A stretch of 64,000 nt of DNA from Bolinopsis microptera (GCF_026151205.1 NC_087075.1:14955628-15019627), one strand, 5' to 3'; counted from the first letter of the stretch, positions 12,901 through 26,758 are shown. Numbers and translations are program-made. Notes: generated by a model not told the origin, from the sequence alone.

Positions 12901-13157
12901 GCGACGAGATTTGCTGTCAAGTGGTTTAATGTGTTTTTTATGTATTTTCAGCACTATAATATATTAGTTCATATACTTTTCTCTCCGTGAATTGTTACTG
13001 ATAACACAGTTGCCTGGTATACGATAATCGCATAGGCTAATACCGCACCTCCAAATACAATCGTACGCGTGATCTTGATCGTAGGATTTGTTCAGAATAT
13101 TTCCGAAAAATACCGGACATTTTTTGTGCGTTTTTGTTGTTGTTGAGTGAGGGTGAA

Positions 13158-13213
13158 ATGCTGTTTTCTCTGCTGCACTACCAGTTAAAAGGGCTAATGA
13201 AGGACCTTTTCAT
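13158..13213 (+). CDS. Candidate first coding exon, unknown product
   Basis: An ATG opens 18 codons (starting MLFSLLHYQLKG) that end at a near-perfect donor, AT|GTAAGTT. It lies downstream of the CCAAT/E-box patch. I do not recognise the peptide and found no convincing next exon, so it may be chance. The rest of the gene, if real, would lie downstream on the plus strand. Confidence 0.2.
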
Positions 13214-14282
13214 GTAAGTTATGTGCTAATTAGTCAATTAGTTAATTATCTAATTAGTTAATAAGGATTATGAATAAAAGGTACAATTATTATGGGCGTT
13301 GGAATATAATGTTAAACTTTTAAAGTTTGATGATTTAAAAAATTAAATGCCAGAATATAATCATTATACAAATTATGCAAATTATGAACAAAATAAGTTC
13401 GAAATTTGACATTCTGATTGGACGGAATCTTGCAATGAAAGAAATTCCACTCAAGAAATTTCACCAAAGAATTATTAATTGTCAGGAAAATACTTGCTTT
13501 TAATTTGTTATAAAATAAAAAATAAAATAAATTCCATATTTCATATGCTAACTGTCAACGTAATTTTTAGTGTTTTGTTAATTCAGTAAACTAAGCAGCA
13601 GCAACTTACAAGTTATTTTATCATGCTTCATCCGGACTTCCCCATATTCAAATACGTGCTAAATCACGTCGGGTTAATTGCGTAAATATTGTTCAATAAA
13701 TAATATTTAATCATACCAACATGTTGCAACAGTTCAAGGCATAATTTGACATCAACCGTTAATTTTAGAACACTGACTTTTGTATTAAGTAATTTTAATA
13801 ATTCTGTTTCCTTGGTCGAGCAATATTGGATATTTTCGTTTTCTATGACGACATGAAAGGGCATTGTTCCATGCAACTCTGCATTCGCTGTATCCTGCTC
13901 ATATCTGGTTCTTGGAAGATATCTCGAATTTAACATTTTCAATTCATATCTTCCTCTTGACAAATGCAATCATTTCTGTGGCCGTACGTGGCCAAACGTC
14001 TTTTATGTATACTTTTAGAAACGAACACTAACAGACGCAAAAGCCCATCCCTAATATCTTAACCTTACTTTATCTTGGAGAGCCATACCCCCATTTCAGT
14101 GCATAGCTAGAACACAATCACGATGGTGACCATTTTGCGATGTTCGAAGCGGACCTTTACATGAAGTCAGATGATTGGATACTGAGCTCAACTTCATTAA
14201 TCATTGATCGCTCTACCAATCGCATATTATAACATACCCTTGGCCTTCCGTGCTTGTACCGGAAAAGCTTGTAATGATATCA

Positions 14283-14945
14283 ACAAGTAGTACAGTTACT
14301 GGTACACACTGTTACACTGGTACACTGGTACAGTTACTAGTACACTGGTACAGTTACTGGTACACTGGTACAGTTACTGGTACACTGGTACACTGGTACA
14401 GTTACTGGTACACTGGTACAGTTACTGGTACACTGGTACACTGGTACAGTTACTGGTACACTGGTACAGTTACTGGTACAGTTACTGGTACACTGGTACA
14501 GTTACTGGTACACTGGTACAGTTACTGGTACAGTTACTGGTACACTGGTACAGTTACTGGTACACTGGTACAGTTACTGGTACACTGGTACAGTTACTGG
14601 TACACTGGTACAGTTACTGGTACACTGGTACAGTTACTGGTACACTGGTACAGTTACTGGTACACTGGTACAGTTACTGGTACACTGGTACAGTTACTGG
14701 TACACTGGTACAGTTACTGGTACACTGATACAGTTACTGGTACACTGGTACACTGGTACAGTTACTGGTACACTGGTACAGTTACTGGTACACTGGTACA
14801 GTTACTGGTACACACTGGTACAGTTACTGGTACACTGGTACAGTTACTAGTACACTGGTACAGTTACTGGTACACTGGTACAGTTACTGGTACACTGGTA
14901 CAGTTACTGGTACACTGGTACAGTTACTGGTACACTGGTACAGCA
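14283..14945. repeat. 20-bp minisatellite, ~660 bp
   Basis: The unit CAGTTACTGGTACACTGGTA repeats about 30 times, with occasional extra or missing half-units (ACACTGGT or CAGTTACTGGT). The half-units TACTGGTA and CACTGGTA are themselves related, so the array probably grew from a 10-bp ancestor. A 248-codon open frame crosses it, which is a by-product of the repeat. Confidence 0.92.
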
Positions 14946-15064
14946 AGTGTTACACACAGACACTTCTTTACGTACCAAGCTAGCAATCAGATATAAAGAA
15001 CACTTATATTAAACCAAGACGTCATCTTCATACAGATCCTCATTGAGATACACTCCGCACAACG

Positions 15065-15252
15065 ACTTGCAGTGCACAGTGCTTGCAGTGCTTGCAGTGC
15101 ACAGTGCTTGCAGTGCACAGTGCTTGCAGTGCACAGTGCTTGCAGTGCACAGTGCTTGCAGTGAACAGTGCTTGAATTGCACAGTGCTTGCAGTGCACAG
15201 TGCTTGCAGTGAACAGTGCTTGCAGTGCACAGTGCTTGCAGTGCACAGTGCA
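15065..15252. repeat. 16-bp minisatellite with near-palindromic unit
   Basis: The unit CTTGCAGTGCACAGTG repeats about 11 times. Each unit contains GTGCAC and nearly matches its own reverse complement, so open frames arise on both strands. These are not considered genes. Confidence 0.9.
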
Positions 15253-16342
15253 GGTGACTTTGACTGATCTCGCTTGGTTTTCGTGGTCACGTGACCTAAA
15301 CATTTAGTATCCGGACTAACCGCTCGTTGTGGATTAACTAAGGGTTAAATTTAGAAAGTTAGCTTTTCAAAGCGGTTTCAGCTGCCCCCAATTGGTGTTT
15401 CCTCTTATTTTGCAGACTACACTATTGTTCTTTTTCGGGTAACTACGTAATTGCACCACTGTTTAAAGAAGGAGCTGTAGAAGTTTCTGCAGATCCGTTA
15501 ACTGTAGTTGTAGTTTACTCTGAGTTATATTATGTGCATGTTTGGGGGGGGGGGGGGGGCATGTTTCCAGAGTCACGATCATTAGCCTACTGCAACTGCT
15601 TAACATCACCACACACCTTGCTTACTTGTACTTGCTAAGGAATCCTCCTATCTGTTGTACTGCACCACACAGTAACTAGGAGGAGACCTTAACACTTAAC
15701 AGTAACTCCCTTTTCCACAAAATAACTCTTCCGATAACCTATTTTACAAGTTGTTATACTCAAATGCACCTGTAACTGTATAACAGTATCCTGTACCTGT
15801 AAGCATGTGTAAACATGACCTGTAACTTCACTAAAACACGTTATTTAATAAAACATGTTATTTTAAACTTACAACTTAAAACAGATATACTGCTTCACTA
15901 AACGCTAAAATCACTTCTATATAATATAACTGTGTAAAAGGTAAAAGCACAGCTCGCGTTTTACATTATAAACCCTACAAAATTCCAAATTCACCGATTC
16001 ACTGCTCCATACCTGCAGCACTGTTTCCTAAGAATGTATCACCTTCAAACTTGTCACGATTTAACACACACAAACTTGCCATGGTTTATGACACGGATGT
16101 AATCGTTTCCCTTTCTTTGAGTACAATATGCCCCTTAAAGGCACCGCTTGCATTTTACCTAATAAACAAAATATGTCAGATTCAGATTCGCCTGCAGATT
16201 CAGATTCGCTTGCAAATTGATACACTGTTTCCCAAAAATGTGTCCTTGATGACGTCATTGTTCTATAATCCACTCTATAAACCGCACTACAAGTTGCACT
16301 GCACGCCCCTTCCAACCACCGCTCCCCCATTAACAGCTGTCA
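15253..16342. other. Gene-free stretch
   Basis: Nothing supportable as a gene. It contains a run of about 17 G near 15543 and scattered AT-rich sequence. Confidence 0.55.
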
Positions 16343-16710
<368 letters not shown>

Positions 16711-16789
16711 TTGGGTGACCAGTTAGCACGACTTATCTTCCTGTGCGTAGTCTACATCTCTACCTCCCCTCTATAGTTCTCTATAGCTA

Positions 16790-16875
16790 TTAACCAATCA
16801 GCTTCCACTTTTGGCTGTCACGTGGTTGGTCAATAGTGGATGCTGATTGGTTGATTGCTGTCACGTGTCACACAA
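16790..16875. promoter_or_regulatory. CCAAT/E-box pairs
   Basis: Two CCAAT-type motifs in opposite orientation (ACCAATCAG and GATTGGTTG) alternate with two CACGTG sites (about 16820 and 16862). The spacing resembles the repeated module at 32898-33525. Regulatory role is inferred. Confidence 0.35.
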
Positions 16876-17271
16876 ATATGCCTCCGCTAGAGTCCTCTGC
16901 CATTGTTTGGAGCATTGTTTGTAAAGTATTGAAATACTGATAGAGTATTGTGAGAGAGTTTATTATTGATTTTACAATAGTATTGTGAGAGAGTTTATTA
17001 TTGAATTTACAATGTAAGGAGGGTCAATCCTGAGTTTAGGCTATCTTTTTTACTACCATGATATTAATGGTTTACAACAATCGAGTACAGGACCAGTTTA
17101 AGTGCTCCATTGTTTAAAATAATGTTCCAGAGCCAGTGCTAGGATCAACATTTAAAAGTTTTGTTAACATTAGTAGTTATTGCTATGGTTGTATTGGTTA
17201 ATGGTTACCAGTAGCTGTGTGGTAGTAGTTCGTACATCAGATTATCAGAGAGGGCGGAGGAAACTGTTTAC

Positions 17272-17430
17272 AGTTGGTAGGGATAGTCGTTGTAGAATGT
17301 AGGGATAGTCTTTGTAGAATGTAGGGATAGTCCTTGTAGAATGTAGGGATAGTCGTTGTAGAATGTAGGGATAGTCGTTGTAGAATGTAGGGATAGTCCG
17401 TTGTAGAATGTAGGGATAGTCCTTGTAGAC
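17272..17430. repeat. 22-bp minisatellite, about 7 copies
   Basis: The unit GTTGTAGAATGTAGGGATAG (plus TC) repeats about seven times, with TTTGTAG or CCTTGTAG variants. Confidence 0.88.
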
Positions 17431-17670
17431 CTATCAGCACTCAACAGGCACCTGATTTCGTCAAAACATTAATAATAGTCCACATATTGTCCTGTCACAT
17501 TGCTTCTTCCCATCGGCCTAAAGATTTTACAAATAACTTACATTCTTTATGCTAATACGGAAGTTAGAGATACGCGTAAAGGCTATCTAATAAGAGAGTT
17601 AGGATTGTTGGAAGAGTTAGAGAGAGATCCTATAGAGTTAGAGGGATCCTATAGGGCCGCTCTCTCCCCA

Positions 17671-18014
<344 letters not shown>

Positions 18015-19045
18015 AATGAAGTGGCCCCCTTGTACACGCCGTATGGTATCGTCTGCAATTACAAGTTCTCAAGCGATCACAGATTTGTCTAGTGCTGGTC
18101 ATTGGTAAGGTTTTTACATTGAAAGGGTTTTCTTATGCGTCGTTTTGTCATTGTGGTCGTAGTGATAATAGGCCATGGTTTTTGTTGTTTGCTATATTTT
18201 GTGGTAAGTAATGTTTTGTGACTTAACGGTTGATGCCTTGTCGATTAGTTCTAAATTTGTTCTAAATCAGAGTTATCCATAAGTTGAATATTTCTGCATT
18301 AAGTATGCTCAGTATTTAGTGTTTAGTGGAACGTGCAATCTATTTATTTCCGAAATTATTTCATTAAAATTTGTGAATGACATCGGTCATGCTGTAAAAT
18401 CTGCAGAATATGCTGCTGAAGAATAAAATTTAAATATAGAAAATAAAATCTTAATATAGAATATTCAGTCTTTTATAATTTTATATCTTACGACCACCAT
18501 AAATGTCTTAAATACTGCTTTCCTCTGAAAGTGATGAGATGGAATTACACGATTGGATTCGGCCGCACTCTACAGCTTAAGAACTATCACAGGTAAATAA
18601 CTATAATAAATAGCTATAAAATAACTTTGCGGAGGAATGTATATGTCACGTGATCACCGCCAAATCAGAATATCTCGTGTCTGTCTTTCAACCTTCAATT
18701 GATACTTACCATTTTGAAATTGTTTCATAATATCATAATATCATAATATGATCGTTTAATTCGAATTGTAGCATTTCACGATGCATTTATGATGATAAAT
18801 TTTGACATTATTTTTCGGGTGAGGATTTTAATCGCAGATTATAAGAAAATGTTAAAGCTTTATACCCGGATAAGTATAATATCAAAATAACTTTGCGGAG
18901 GAATACATATCACGTTTTAAATCCTAAATAAAAACTATTTATCCCTTTGATAATTTCTTTAATAATAATCCACCTGGTCGTTAACTAGTCCTTTTCTTGA
19001 ACGCAAAATCATGACCACCACCTGATAGCAGTATTATGATAATCA

Positions 19046-19100
19046 CGTGCACTTATCCTTTGCACGTGCACTTATCCTTAGCACGTGCACTTATACCTTG
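19046..19100. repeat. 18-bp E-box repeat, 3 copies
   Basis: GCACGTGCACTTATCCTT repeats three times, the last one degenerate. The GCACGTGC core is also found in the unrelated 21-bp array at 11778 and in the pair near 21057-21080. Confidence 0.8.
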
Positions 19101-19726
19101 TTTAGCACGCACTTTTCACATTATAAACATCTCCACAATATTACCTCCTTCCCTTTCCCAGCGCCTTTCTATTTACCCTTTCTATTTATCACCTTTCTAT
19201 TTACTTTCGTATCGTTATTGTGGGTTATTGTTTACTCTGCGGAATTAATGTTTTGACCATAAATGTGGGTTCGGTATGAGGCGGATATTGTTTATGGGAT
19301 CGTCTCTGTATTTAAATGTGAAGTTTATTTGAATAGCATATCGGCATATTTTGTTCTGTCAACAGAAGGGAAGGTATTTGATTTGGCCCGTGCAACCTGC
19401 AAATATACACTTTCACTATAGACTCTGTTAGACTCTATTGGACTAATGTGTACAAGGATAAATTCCGTTTAAGTTACTTACAACTTATATTAAAATTAAG
19501 CAGAAGATTGCGATCATCTTAATCTAGATAGCTGGCTTTGTGTAAAATATACTTGATATATAGACCGGGCATGTAATGTGTTCTCTCCCGTTTAATGGAA
19601 TGTAAAACTTTAGGGATTGTCCAGGTCGAGTGCAGACTGCAGGCTCTAATATTTCGCATACTTCATGTTAGTTCTACACAATTGTTCACTGTTTGAATTG
19701 TTTATTAGTGTTATTTATAGGTACTG

Positions 19727-19865
19727 TTTAGTGGGGCAATTAGTAAATAATTAGTGGGGTAATTAGTAAATAATTAGTGGGGTAATTAGTAAATAATTAG
19801 TGGGGTAATTAGTAAACAATTAGTGGGGTAATTAGTAAATAATTATTGGGGTAATTAGTAAGTAA
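19727..19865. repeat. 23-bp minisatellite, about 6 copies
   Basis: GGGGTAATTAGTAAATAATT (plus AGT) repeats about six times. Each unit holds two TAATTAG/TAATTA-type homeodomain core sites. Any binding is inference. Confidence 0.85.
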
Positions 19866-20031
19866 TTGATGCACAAAAAGTTAGGAATTTAATCTAGGCT
19901 GGTAGGCTTACTGATTAATCATTTCTGATCGTTCACAAATTTGTGGATATTACCTGGTTGTGATGGTCGACAACGAATTATAGCATTAATGGACGACCAA
20001 TCGTCCATTGATTAAATACATTATGGACAGG

Positions 20032-20150
20032 ACTGTACTAATGACATTAGTAACCATGGTAACAACATTACTAATGATATTAGTAACCATAGCCTGGTAA
20101 CAACATTGCTAATGACATTAGTAACCATGGTAACAACATTGCCAATGACA
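20032..20150. repeat. ~33-bp repeat with X-box-like palindrome
   Basis: About 3.5 copies of a unit reading ACTAATGACATTAGTAACCA then TGGTAACAACATT. The centre GTAACCATGGTAAC is a perfect 14-bp palindrome of the RFX X-box type in two copies and is altered in a third (ATAGCCTGG). Confidence 0.8.
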
Positions 20151-21520
20151 TAGGCGACCGGCGTCGATAGTTTGGTCATGTGATTGCCATGGTGATCACG
20201 AAATTTTATTATTGTAGATATCAGACACCAACCTAATGAAAAGTAGAGTTTTAACTTCCAAACAAATATTATTGAGTATTTTATAGAATCATGAACTTGC
20301 TTTTTAAAGTTTGTTAAAATTGAAACAATGCACGGTGCTGATATTTGAGTTGGATATTTTGAAATTCAATCCTTTACGCTTTATCTCTAGGATACGAGTA
20401 TTCATATGTCTTTTGGCAAGTCCTCATTTCGCCTTGCATATTTTATTTTATCCTTATCTTTTTTAAATGGGACTCAAATTATCAAATGTCATATAGTCTA
20501 CTATACATGCCTTCATGACCCTTATCTTTAACGCACACAATGGTAATGTAGGGGCCATTTCCCGCCAAGATTTCAAATTATGGCACAGTTCTTTAAGTTA
20601 AATATCTCAAGAAACGACAACAAATTTGAGCGACTAATTTTTCCGGTGTACCCCTCTCTTGTACGATAATACAAATTAATGTTGCGTGTTTGCGCATAAT
20701 ATGTGCAACAAATGCAGCCACAGCACTACCAAGCAGTTTTACTCATAATCCGATTACCGCACGCGCACCTCTAAATACACGCGTTTCCATGGTTACATAA
20801 TGTAGCATAATGACACGTGGTACAGAGTGCCATGCTCCCCACCTATAGCACTTCTCTTGTCAGTTGTCATGACAACAGCCTATGGAAGAGCCGAAACGTT
20901 ATTAGAACTGTGTTAAAATTATGTATTACAATTATTTATTAGTTCACCGGACTTGTTCTGTAACCGTGGTTTATGTTGCTGTGCAATGAGTGATGGTTCA
21001 GCTAGTTCGCATATTTTACAAAATCTCTGCGAAATGTTGTTTTGGCAATAATCAGCACGTGCAATAATCAGCACGTGCAATAGAGACTTTTCTTAGAGGG
21101 ACACTTAGTCGTGTGCCTTTTTAATTTTAAGGCACCTGAGTCACTTGCACCACAATACATTGAGCAAATGCTACCATGCTTCCTCATATTTGATAAAGTT
21201 GGCTGCCAATTATGGATGAATTTGACCGGATTAACAGTTAACTATGATTACGAAGATTCTGGAAATCACGACAAGAATTACCGCGAACAATATAAATTTA
21301 ACCATATTTCATTTCATGGCTGTAAATATTCGCAACTTTGATCGCATTATCATCTCGTAATTAACTTTTGCTCTTATCTTATCTACACTATTGTTGGTAG
21401 TTAGCTTTGGTAATTTCTTCATTTTAGTGTGTGTGCGTTGTTATGGCAACTTATAGTTTGCGGAGTAAGTTTTTGATCAGTTCGTGATATTTGTTTGTAT
21501 CTTGGATAATATCTGAGATC

Positions 21521-21630
21521 ATGGCAACTTCGCAGTCTAGGAGTCTAGAAGGTTCGAATCTATTAGAGACATTGAATATGGTGTTTGGATCTCCTAAAGC
21601 ATCTCCCAAACTCCTCACCAGAGCCTTCAG
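21521..21630 (+). CDS. Candidate first coding exon, unknown product
   Basis: An ATG in a fair context (GATCATGG) opens 36 codons beginning MATSQSRSLEGSNLLETLNM and ends at CAG|GTAAAT. The composition is protein-like (Ser, Leu and charged residues) and distinct from the flanking AT-rich DNA. I do not recognise a family and found no next exon; the following kilobases are dominated by repeats. Confidence 0.28.
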
Positions 21631-21969
21631 GTAAATGAGGTTAAGTTATTGAGGTTAAACGAGGTTAAAGAGGTTATGTAAGGGTTATTGAGGTTAAAAG
21701 AGGTTAAAGAGGTTATGTGAAAGTTAACGAGGTTGTGTGAATTGTGAGGATAATTATTTATTTTATTATATTAATATTATGCTTTATTATGATAATTATT
21801 CTAGAACTTTCTCTCATCGTATTCAATGTGGGTCATACTTTCTCTCATATGTCTCCTCAGCAATTATCAAACCCCATTATCAAACACCATTGTTCATTAA
21901 TTCTCACATTGTTAATAGAGATTCAATGACTACTCAAGTGTAGACACGGGTCTTACTATAACGATCCTA

Positions 21970-22273
21970 ATAACACGTGACATAACACGTGACATAACAC
22001 GTGTAATGTGTATTAACACGTGTAATGTGTATTAACACGTGACATAACACGTGTAATGTGTATTAACACGTGACATAACACGTGTAATGTGTATTAACAC
22101 GTGACATAACACGTGTAATGTGTATTAACACGTGACATAACACGTGTAATGTGTATTAACACGTGACATAACACGTGTAATGTGTATTAACACGTGACAT
22201 AACACGTGTAATGTGTATTAACACGTGACATAACACGTGTGATGTGTATTAACACGTGACTTAACACGTGTGT
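21970..22273. repeat. 31-bp minisatellite with two E-boxes per unit
   Basis: The unit TAACACGTGACATAACACGT (plus GTAATGTGTAT) repeats about nine times after a partial start. Each unit has two ACACGTG palindromes, giving about 20 CACGTG sites in 300 bp. Confidence 0.92.
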
Positions 22274-22534
22274 AAGTCACCACACTCACCTGCCGACTGT
22301 AAATGTAAATCTCCCGACTGGAAACCTACCGTCCTGGACTTACCCTCATATTAAACACGTTTAATTTGTTACCACATTATTATCTGTACATTATCGTCTC
22401 AGTACTCGTGTCCACTACTCCGCTGTTCGTATGTATTAAGTCATAAGTTTAAGTTGTAGGTTTGATGATGTGCATCATGATGTTATGGAGTCACGCCAAT
22501 CAGTGTTCTAGACACTTGATGTTATTAGTTTCAT

Positions 22535-22650
22535 CTATTACAAGATCACCTCCCCGCCAGTATCCACATCTATTACAAGATCACCTCCCCGCCAGTATCC
22601 ACATCTATTACAAGATCACCTCCCCGCCAGTATCCACATCTATTACAAGA
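22535..22650. repeat. 35-bp tandem repeat, 3+ copies
   Basis: TCTATTACAAGATCACCTCC followed by CCGCCAGTATCCACA is repeated three times with almost no change, then a partial fourth copy. Confidence 0.88.
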
Positions 22651-23057
22651 TGTATTATTGAGTTCTGGAGAAACCGAGCACCACTGTTTTCTGGACACTG
22701 TTGAGATCATGCCGTGAAGGGTAATGTCATAGCAACCAGGGTAATGTCATGGAAACAGAACATGCACTATTTACTATTAGTAGTTTAGTCTGGTACTCAG
22801 TCACGTGACAGATTACAGATTACAGGTGTAGTAGACATGTCATCAGGAACCGCAAATGAACCGCAATTCTAGCCGCTTTCTCTCTGATAGTTAATACCAA
22901 ACTAATCGTAAGGTCATGGCAAAACTAATTCAACTGTTATTAGCATTGGTAGATTATTATTAGCGCGTGTAATCTGTGATTTGTGCATCACGTGACAGCT
23001 CTGATTACAGTGTTGTAAACGTCCGATATCTGACTCGGTACCTTGTGAGTCATAGTG

Positions 23058-23180
23058 AAAGTGAAACTAACTTTAGATAACGTCATAGTGAAAGTAGGTT
23101 TAGATAACGTCTTAGTGAAAGTAGGTTTAGACCACGTCATGGGGGAAGTAGGTTTATATCACGTCATTGTGAAAGCGAAA
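23058..23180. repeat. Degenerate ~28-bp repeat
   Basis: About four diverged copies of AGGTTTAGATAACGTCATAG followed by TGAAAGT. Confidence 0.7.
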
Positions 23181-25499
23181 CCCCATTGAAGAGATAAGAC
23201 ATAGTCAGCTTGCATCGAATCAGTCCTAAAAAGTGTGGGTTCATTGCGTCATGGTTCATTCCTGAATTTGCCCTAGATCGTCAATTATTGATTGCACCAA
23301 CCCGGATAAAAGAAAAATTATCAAATCCAAATGCCAAGTACTATCACCAAATACCAAGAATAGTATCCATTTTACCCAGTATATTGTCTTTACTTTCTTA
23401 GTTTTCTGTAGAATGCCGGTCATGTGACACATATGTCAACAACTAGTTACCATAGTTACACATGCAACTCATCAACTAGTTACTATAGTTACACATACAG
23501 TGTTGTTCAGGGTTCACAGCATCTCCTGTCCAATTGTTTTGCAGCACTTGTACGACTGTTGACGTAAGGAAACTGTAAATGAAACTTCGCGAACGTTTAG
23601 TTTTGTTTGTTGACTGCGTCAGCCCATGTTTTGAACAGATCTTAGTGGGTTAGTTGACAAACAATGCATAAAGTTAGCCCCGACAGGCTGGCGTTCTGCT
23701 AAACAATAAATTCTCAACTTTATCAACGACTTTATTCAATTTAAGTCACAGATTAAATCGTATACTACGCTATTCATCGCGAACAATCTAAAAATAGCCT
23801 GTTGAAAACAACTAAACCGCCCGGATATTTGTCGCGAACTTATTTTCTTCAGAACTTATCATTACTCTACGCTTTACTTTCAACTTAATCATCCTGTCAC
23901 TGATGTCACAGATCGGCTTCCTTCATAAACCACGAATTCAATGTTTCAATCTGTGTTCACTGAGTATTTTCTATAAATAACCACCAAACTCAATCTGTTG
24001 TCGCCTAACAATTCACTTTGTAATTAGTAACTAACATCTTCACCCAAATGTTTGAAATGTTTCCTCGGTTATTTGTCTCGAACACAACTTAACACCACCA
24101 AACATGCCCAATGTTTCCCCTGATCCCCAGCCTCTCCCATATCTTCTCCGACTCCTTCCTCCCCTTCTCCCATATTATAAATATGAAGTGTATGTAACAG
24201 TAATATTATGGAGGAGTTAACATATCTGAAACAAATCTCAGCTGCCCGGATACCTGTCTGCTTATTCAATTACAAATGCATAAGTACGGCTGACATATGT
24301 TACATAACTCTATTTACGTTAACAGTTCATTCGGCAACATGACCTATTAAATAGAATTGTTTTCTATTAAAGTAACTCTTCTCCCCCCCCCCTCTTCTCC
24401 CCCGGGCGCCCCCCCCCCCCCCCTTTCTCCCACACTTGATAACCTGATCTTGTAATTAGTGGAGGATTTGTCGGCAATATAAGGTACAAGACGTCCCGTC
24501 ACCCCCTCCAAAACTGTTGTCACCTACTCACCTCCAACCGGTTTCTCTGAGTACACCTTTTACACTGCTAATATTTACTCTTCCTACAACTCCACAACAC
24601 GCAGCAACAATCACGCCACTTTGCATGAACTGGCACACCGCCAAATTATCCTCACTCAATAATCAAGCAAACTACAGTAAAATCCCGTTATTAATACTTT
24701 ATTATTTTTCAGATGTTATACCGTTATTATTTTGCTCCTTGATTAGATTACCTGTTAAAGGGCGCCATCCTAATTTAATTCCTCCACACAATTCGATTTC
24801 CAACAAAGAAAGGAAATGCAGGCTATTAAGGGGGCTCAGTGAGCGTAACAACATGATCACCTCATTCTCATCTGGCCCGGGTTCTTTATTTGTAATTAAA
24901 AATGCCAGCTGATATGAAACGGAGCGTTAGTTAAAGCATGCTCCTTCATAATATTAACTGTTTCATACACTTCTAAACCATGTTTTAAACACTGTTCTCA
25001 CACGTTTAAACGGAAGCTAAGTTCATGTTTAAAGTTTAAGCAGCTCCAGGCTTCCCTGCAACGTGTCTAACCCCGTCCCAAGTCCCAACTCTGCAAACTG
25101 TGCCCGCTGTGCCAGAGCACTTTGTTTACCTGGCAGAGTTGGCTAATCTCCAAGATATATTTATGTCTTCCTGTTAGAATGTACCTGATGACTCAGTACA
25201 GCACTCCTCCGCAAGAGCTGTCTCCAACTAAAATAAGATCTGAGCTTATCCCCCACCTGACAATTCCTCTCTAACTTGTTGATTCTCTGCTAATTAACCT
25301 GTAACAGGGCACCACAAGTGCATGATTAGGCTTCTCGCTTGATAATTTAGCGAGACAAGTAAACGAAGAAGCCGAGAATTTGTCCAAATTGACGGCTTGT
25401 AAGGGAGAGAGAAAGTGTGTCGCACCGGCTAGTACGTCGAGCCAACTTCCTCGAATCACCTGATATTTGGCCTCTCCTAGCGTGCTGCGAGATGTAATT

Positions 25500-25740
25500 A
25501 TCGAGCGGTCACGTGGTGTGTCGTTTACAGCACGTGATCGTGGCTGGGTGTTTGGAGGGAGCTCATTGGTCGAGAGAGCTGCCCACTTGTGGCTGTTGCG
25601 CGCACCTCGTGACTCTTGAGCAAGAGTGAGTACATTATTACTGTGTGGGTCACGTGGTCGAGTTACGCTACCACGTGGGGAGCCACGTGGGCTCGTGACG
25701 CGCATCACGTGTGCACAAACAGCCCACGTGATGGCGGCGC
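25500..25740. promoter_or_regulatory. GC- and CpG-rich patch with seven E-boxes
   Basis: This is the most GC-rich short interval seen in the window outside repeats. It holds seven CACGTG sites (about 25512, 25533, 25652, 25672, 25686, 25708, 25725). A candidate first exon starts 190 bp downstream at 25932. A bidirectional promoter is possible. The 173-codon reverse frame across it is probably due to low stop-codon density. Confidence 0.4.
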
Positions 25741-25889
25741 GCGCTCCCGGCTGGCTGTCCTCCCTCGTCACGGGACTTATTATGTCCAGCAAAGTGAAAG
25801 TATTTATCCAACCTTGAGGCCCTCTGCTATTTGCTCATTACTAAGCCTTGATACTGTATTTTGCGGATCCTGCGTGCGTTTTATTTGTA

Positions 25890-25931
25890 CCTTTTAGAAC
25901 CTTTTAGAACCTTTTAGAACCTTTTAGAACC
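25890..25931. repeat. 11-bp repeat, 4 copies
   Basis: ACCTTTTAGAA repeats four times immediately before a candidate start codon. Confidence 0.85.
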
Positions 25932-26008
25932 ATGTTCTTGTTTGAGATCGGACGGTGTGCGGGTAACTACATCTGGAGTTACGTTCCCGGGGTCAGCTCC
26001 GAACCAAG
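25932..26008 (+). CDS. Candidate first coding exon, unknown product
   Basis: An ATG (context GAACCATGT) opens 25 codons beginning MFLFEIGRCAGNYIWSYVPG and ends at a good donor, AAG|GTAATT. It sits just downstream of the CpG/E-box patch, where a first exon would be expected. I do not recognise the peptide and found no downstream exon; the LINE at 26759 would lie in the following intron. Confidence 0.25.
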
Positions 26009-26299
26009 GTAATTATACCTGTTAATTGCTTGTACTTTAGCTTTTGTTTTGTATATACCTGACATTTAACATGCCTGGTTTAAATTGTCGTCACTAATTG
26101 AGTAACTCTTGGTATGTTACACCTCATTTCATGGTGCTTCCCAGTCTACAAAATGACGTCCTGTCTTCACAATGTTGTTATTATGTGTTATTGCCTCACT
26201 CTCGTCACAAACACACCCCAATTTCATTGCAATTAGATTGTGTTTGAAGCAAAACGTCACGCATAGAACTCTACTACACATGATGAGCAGTCTCCAGTT

Positions 26300-26500
26300 T
26301 CCAGAATTGACTGGGACTGTTTTAGTTTCTCTTTCTCTTTCTATCTAACTTCACTCTCCGGAATTGACTGGGACTGTTTTAGTTTCTCTTTCTATCTAAC
26401 TTCACTCTCCGAATTTTGCAGCTTTGTCCTAACTTGTTTTGTTCTAACTTGTTTTGTTCTAACTTGTTTTGTTCTAACTTGTTTTGTTCTAACTTTTATA
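26300..26500. repeat. Two short tandem repeats
   Basis: A ~60-bp segment (GAATTGACTGGGACTGTTTT...) is duplicated (about 26304 and 26361), followed by five copies of the 15-bp unit TCTAACTTGTTTTGT up to about 26495. Confidence 0.85.
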
Positions 26501-26758
26501 TTTTATCTCATGTTACTATAATATGTATATCACATCATGTATAATTTAACTGTCATTAGGTAAAGGTGAAGTTTACTTAATTACTGTAGATAAGTCACGG
26601 TACTTTCTACACACAGGACTGAAAGTCTTCGTTAGAAGTATCTGACTAGGTCACGTTATTATTATCATATTTTGTATTAATAGTAAGTCTATACTCTCTT
26701 AAATATATCATAATATAACTATAATACTAACGAATATAATACATTATCTCATAGTTTT

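Larger units (their letters stand above)
11988..14282. other. Intergenic stretch; promoter-like patch and a weak 101-codon ORF
   Basis: 12560-12900 is promoter-like (separate entry). A reverse-strand open frame of 101 codons (13664-13969) has no recognisable domain or flanking splice sites that would prove it; it could be chance in AT-rich DNA. Nothing else supportable was seen. Confidence 0.5.
18015..21520. other. Gene-free stretch with small arrays
   Basis: No recognised gene. A 30-bp segment (ATAACTTTGCGGAGGAAT...) occurs at about 18622 and 18886. Small arrays carry GCACGTGC (19046-19100 and 21057-21080). One repeat (19727-19865) contains TAATTAG homeodomain-like cores and another (20032-20150) contains GTAACCATGGTAAC palindromes. 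Confidence 0.55.
22274..25499. other. Gene-free stretch
   Basis: No supported gene. A 35-bp repeat (22535-22650), a 28-bp repeat (about 23060-23180), a C-rich tract (24384-24425) and a copy of the CTCCTTCATAATATTAACTG motif (about 24941) are present. Open frames of 131 codons at 24517 and 173 codons on the reverse strand at 25271-25792 show no recognisable domain. Confidence 0.5.

Noticed and set aside
14250..14996. 248-codon open frame
   Set aside because: It is a translation of the 20-bp minisatellite with no independent coding evidence.
24517..24912. 131-codon open frame, plus strand
   Set aside because: No recognisable domain and no splice or promoter evidence; compatible with chance.
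25271..25792. 173-codon reverse-strand open frame
   Set aside because: It lies in a GC-rich E-box patch where stops are scarce. No domain, no splice or start context, and an Arg/Ser-rich chance-like composition.
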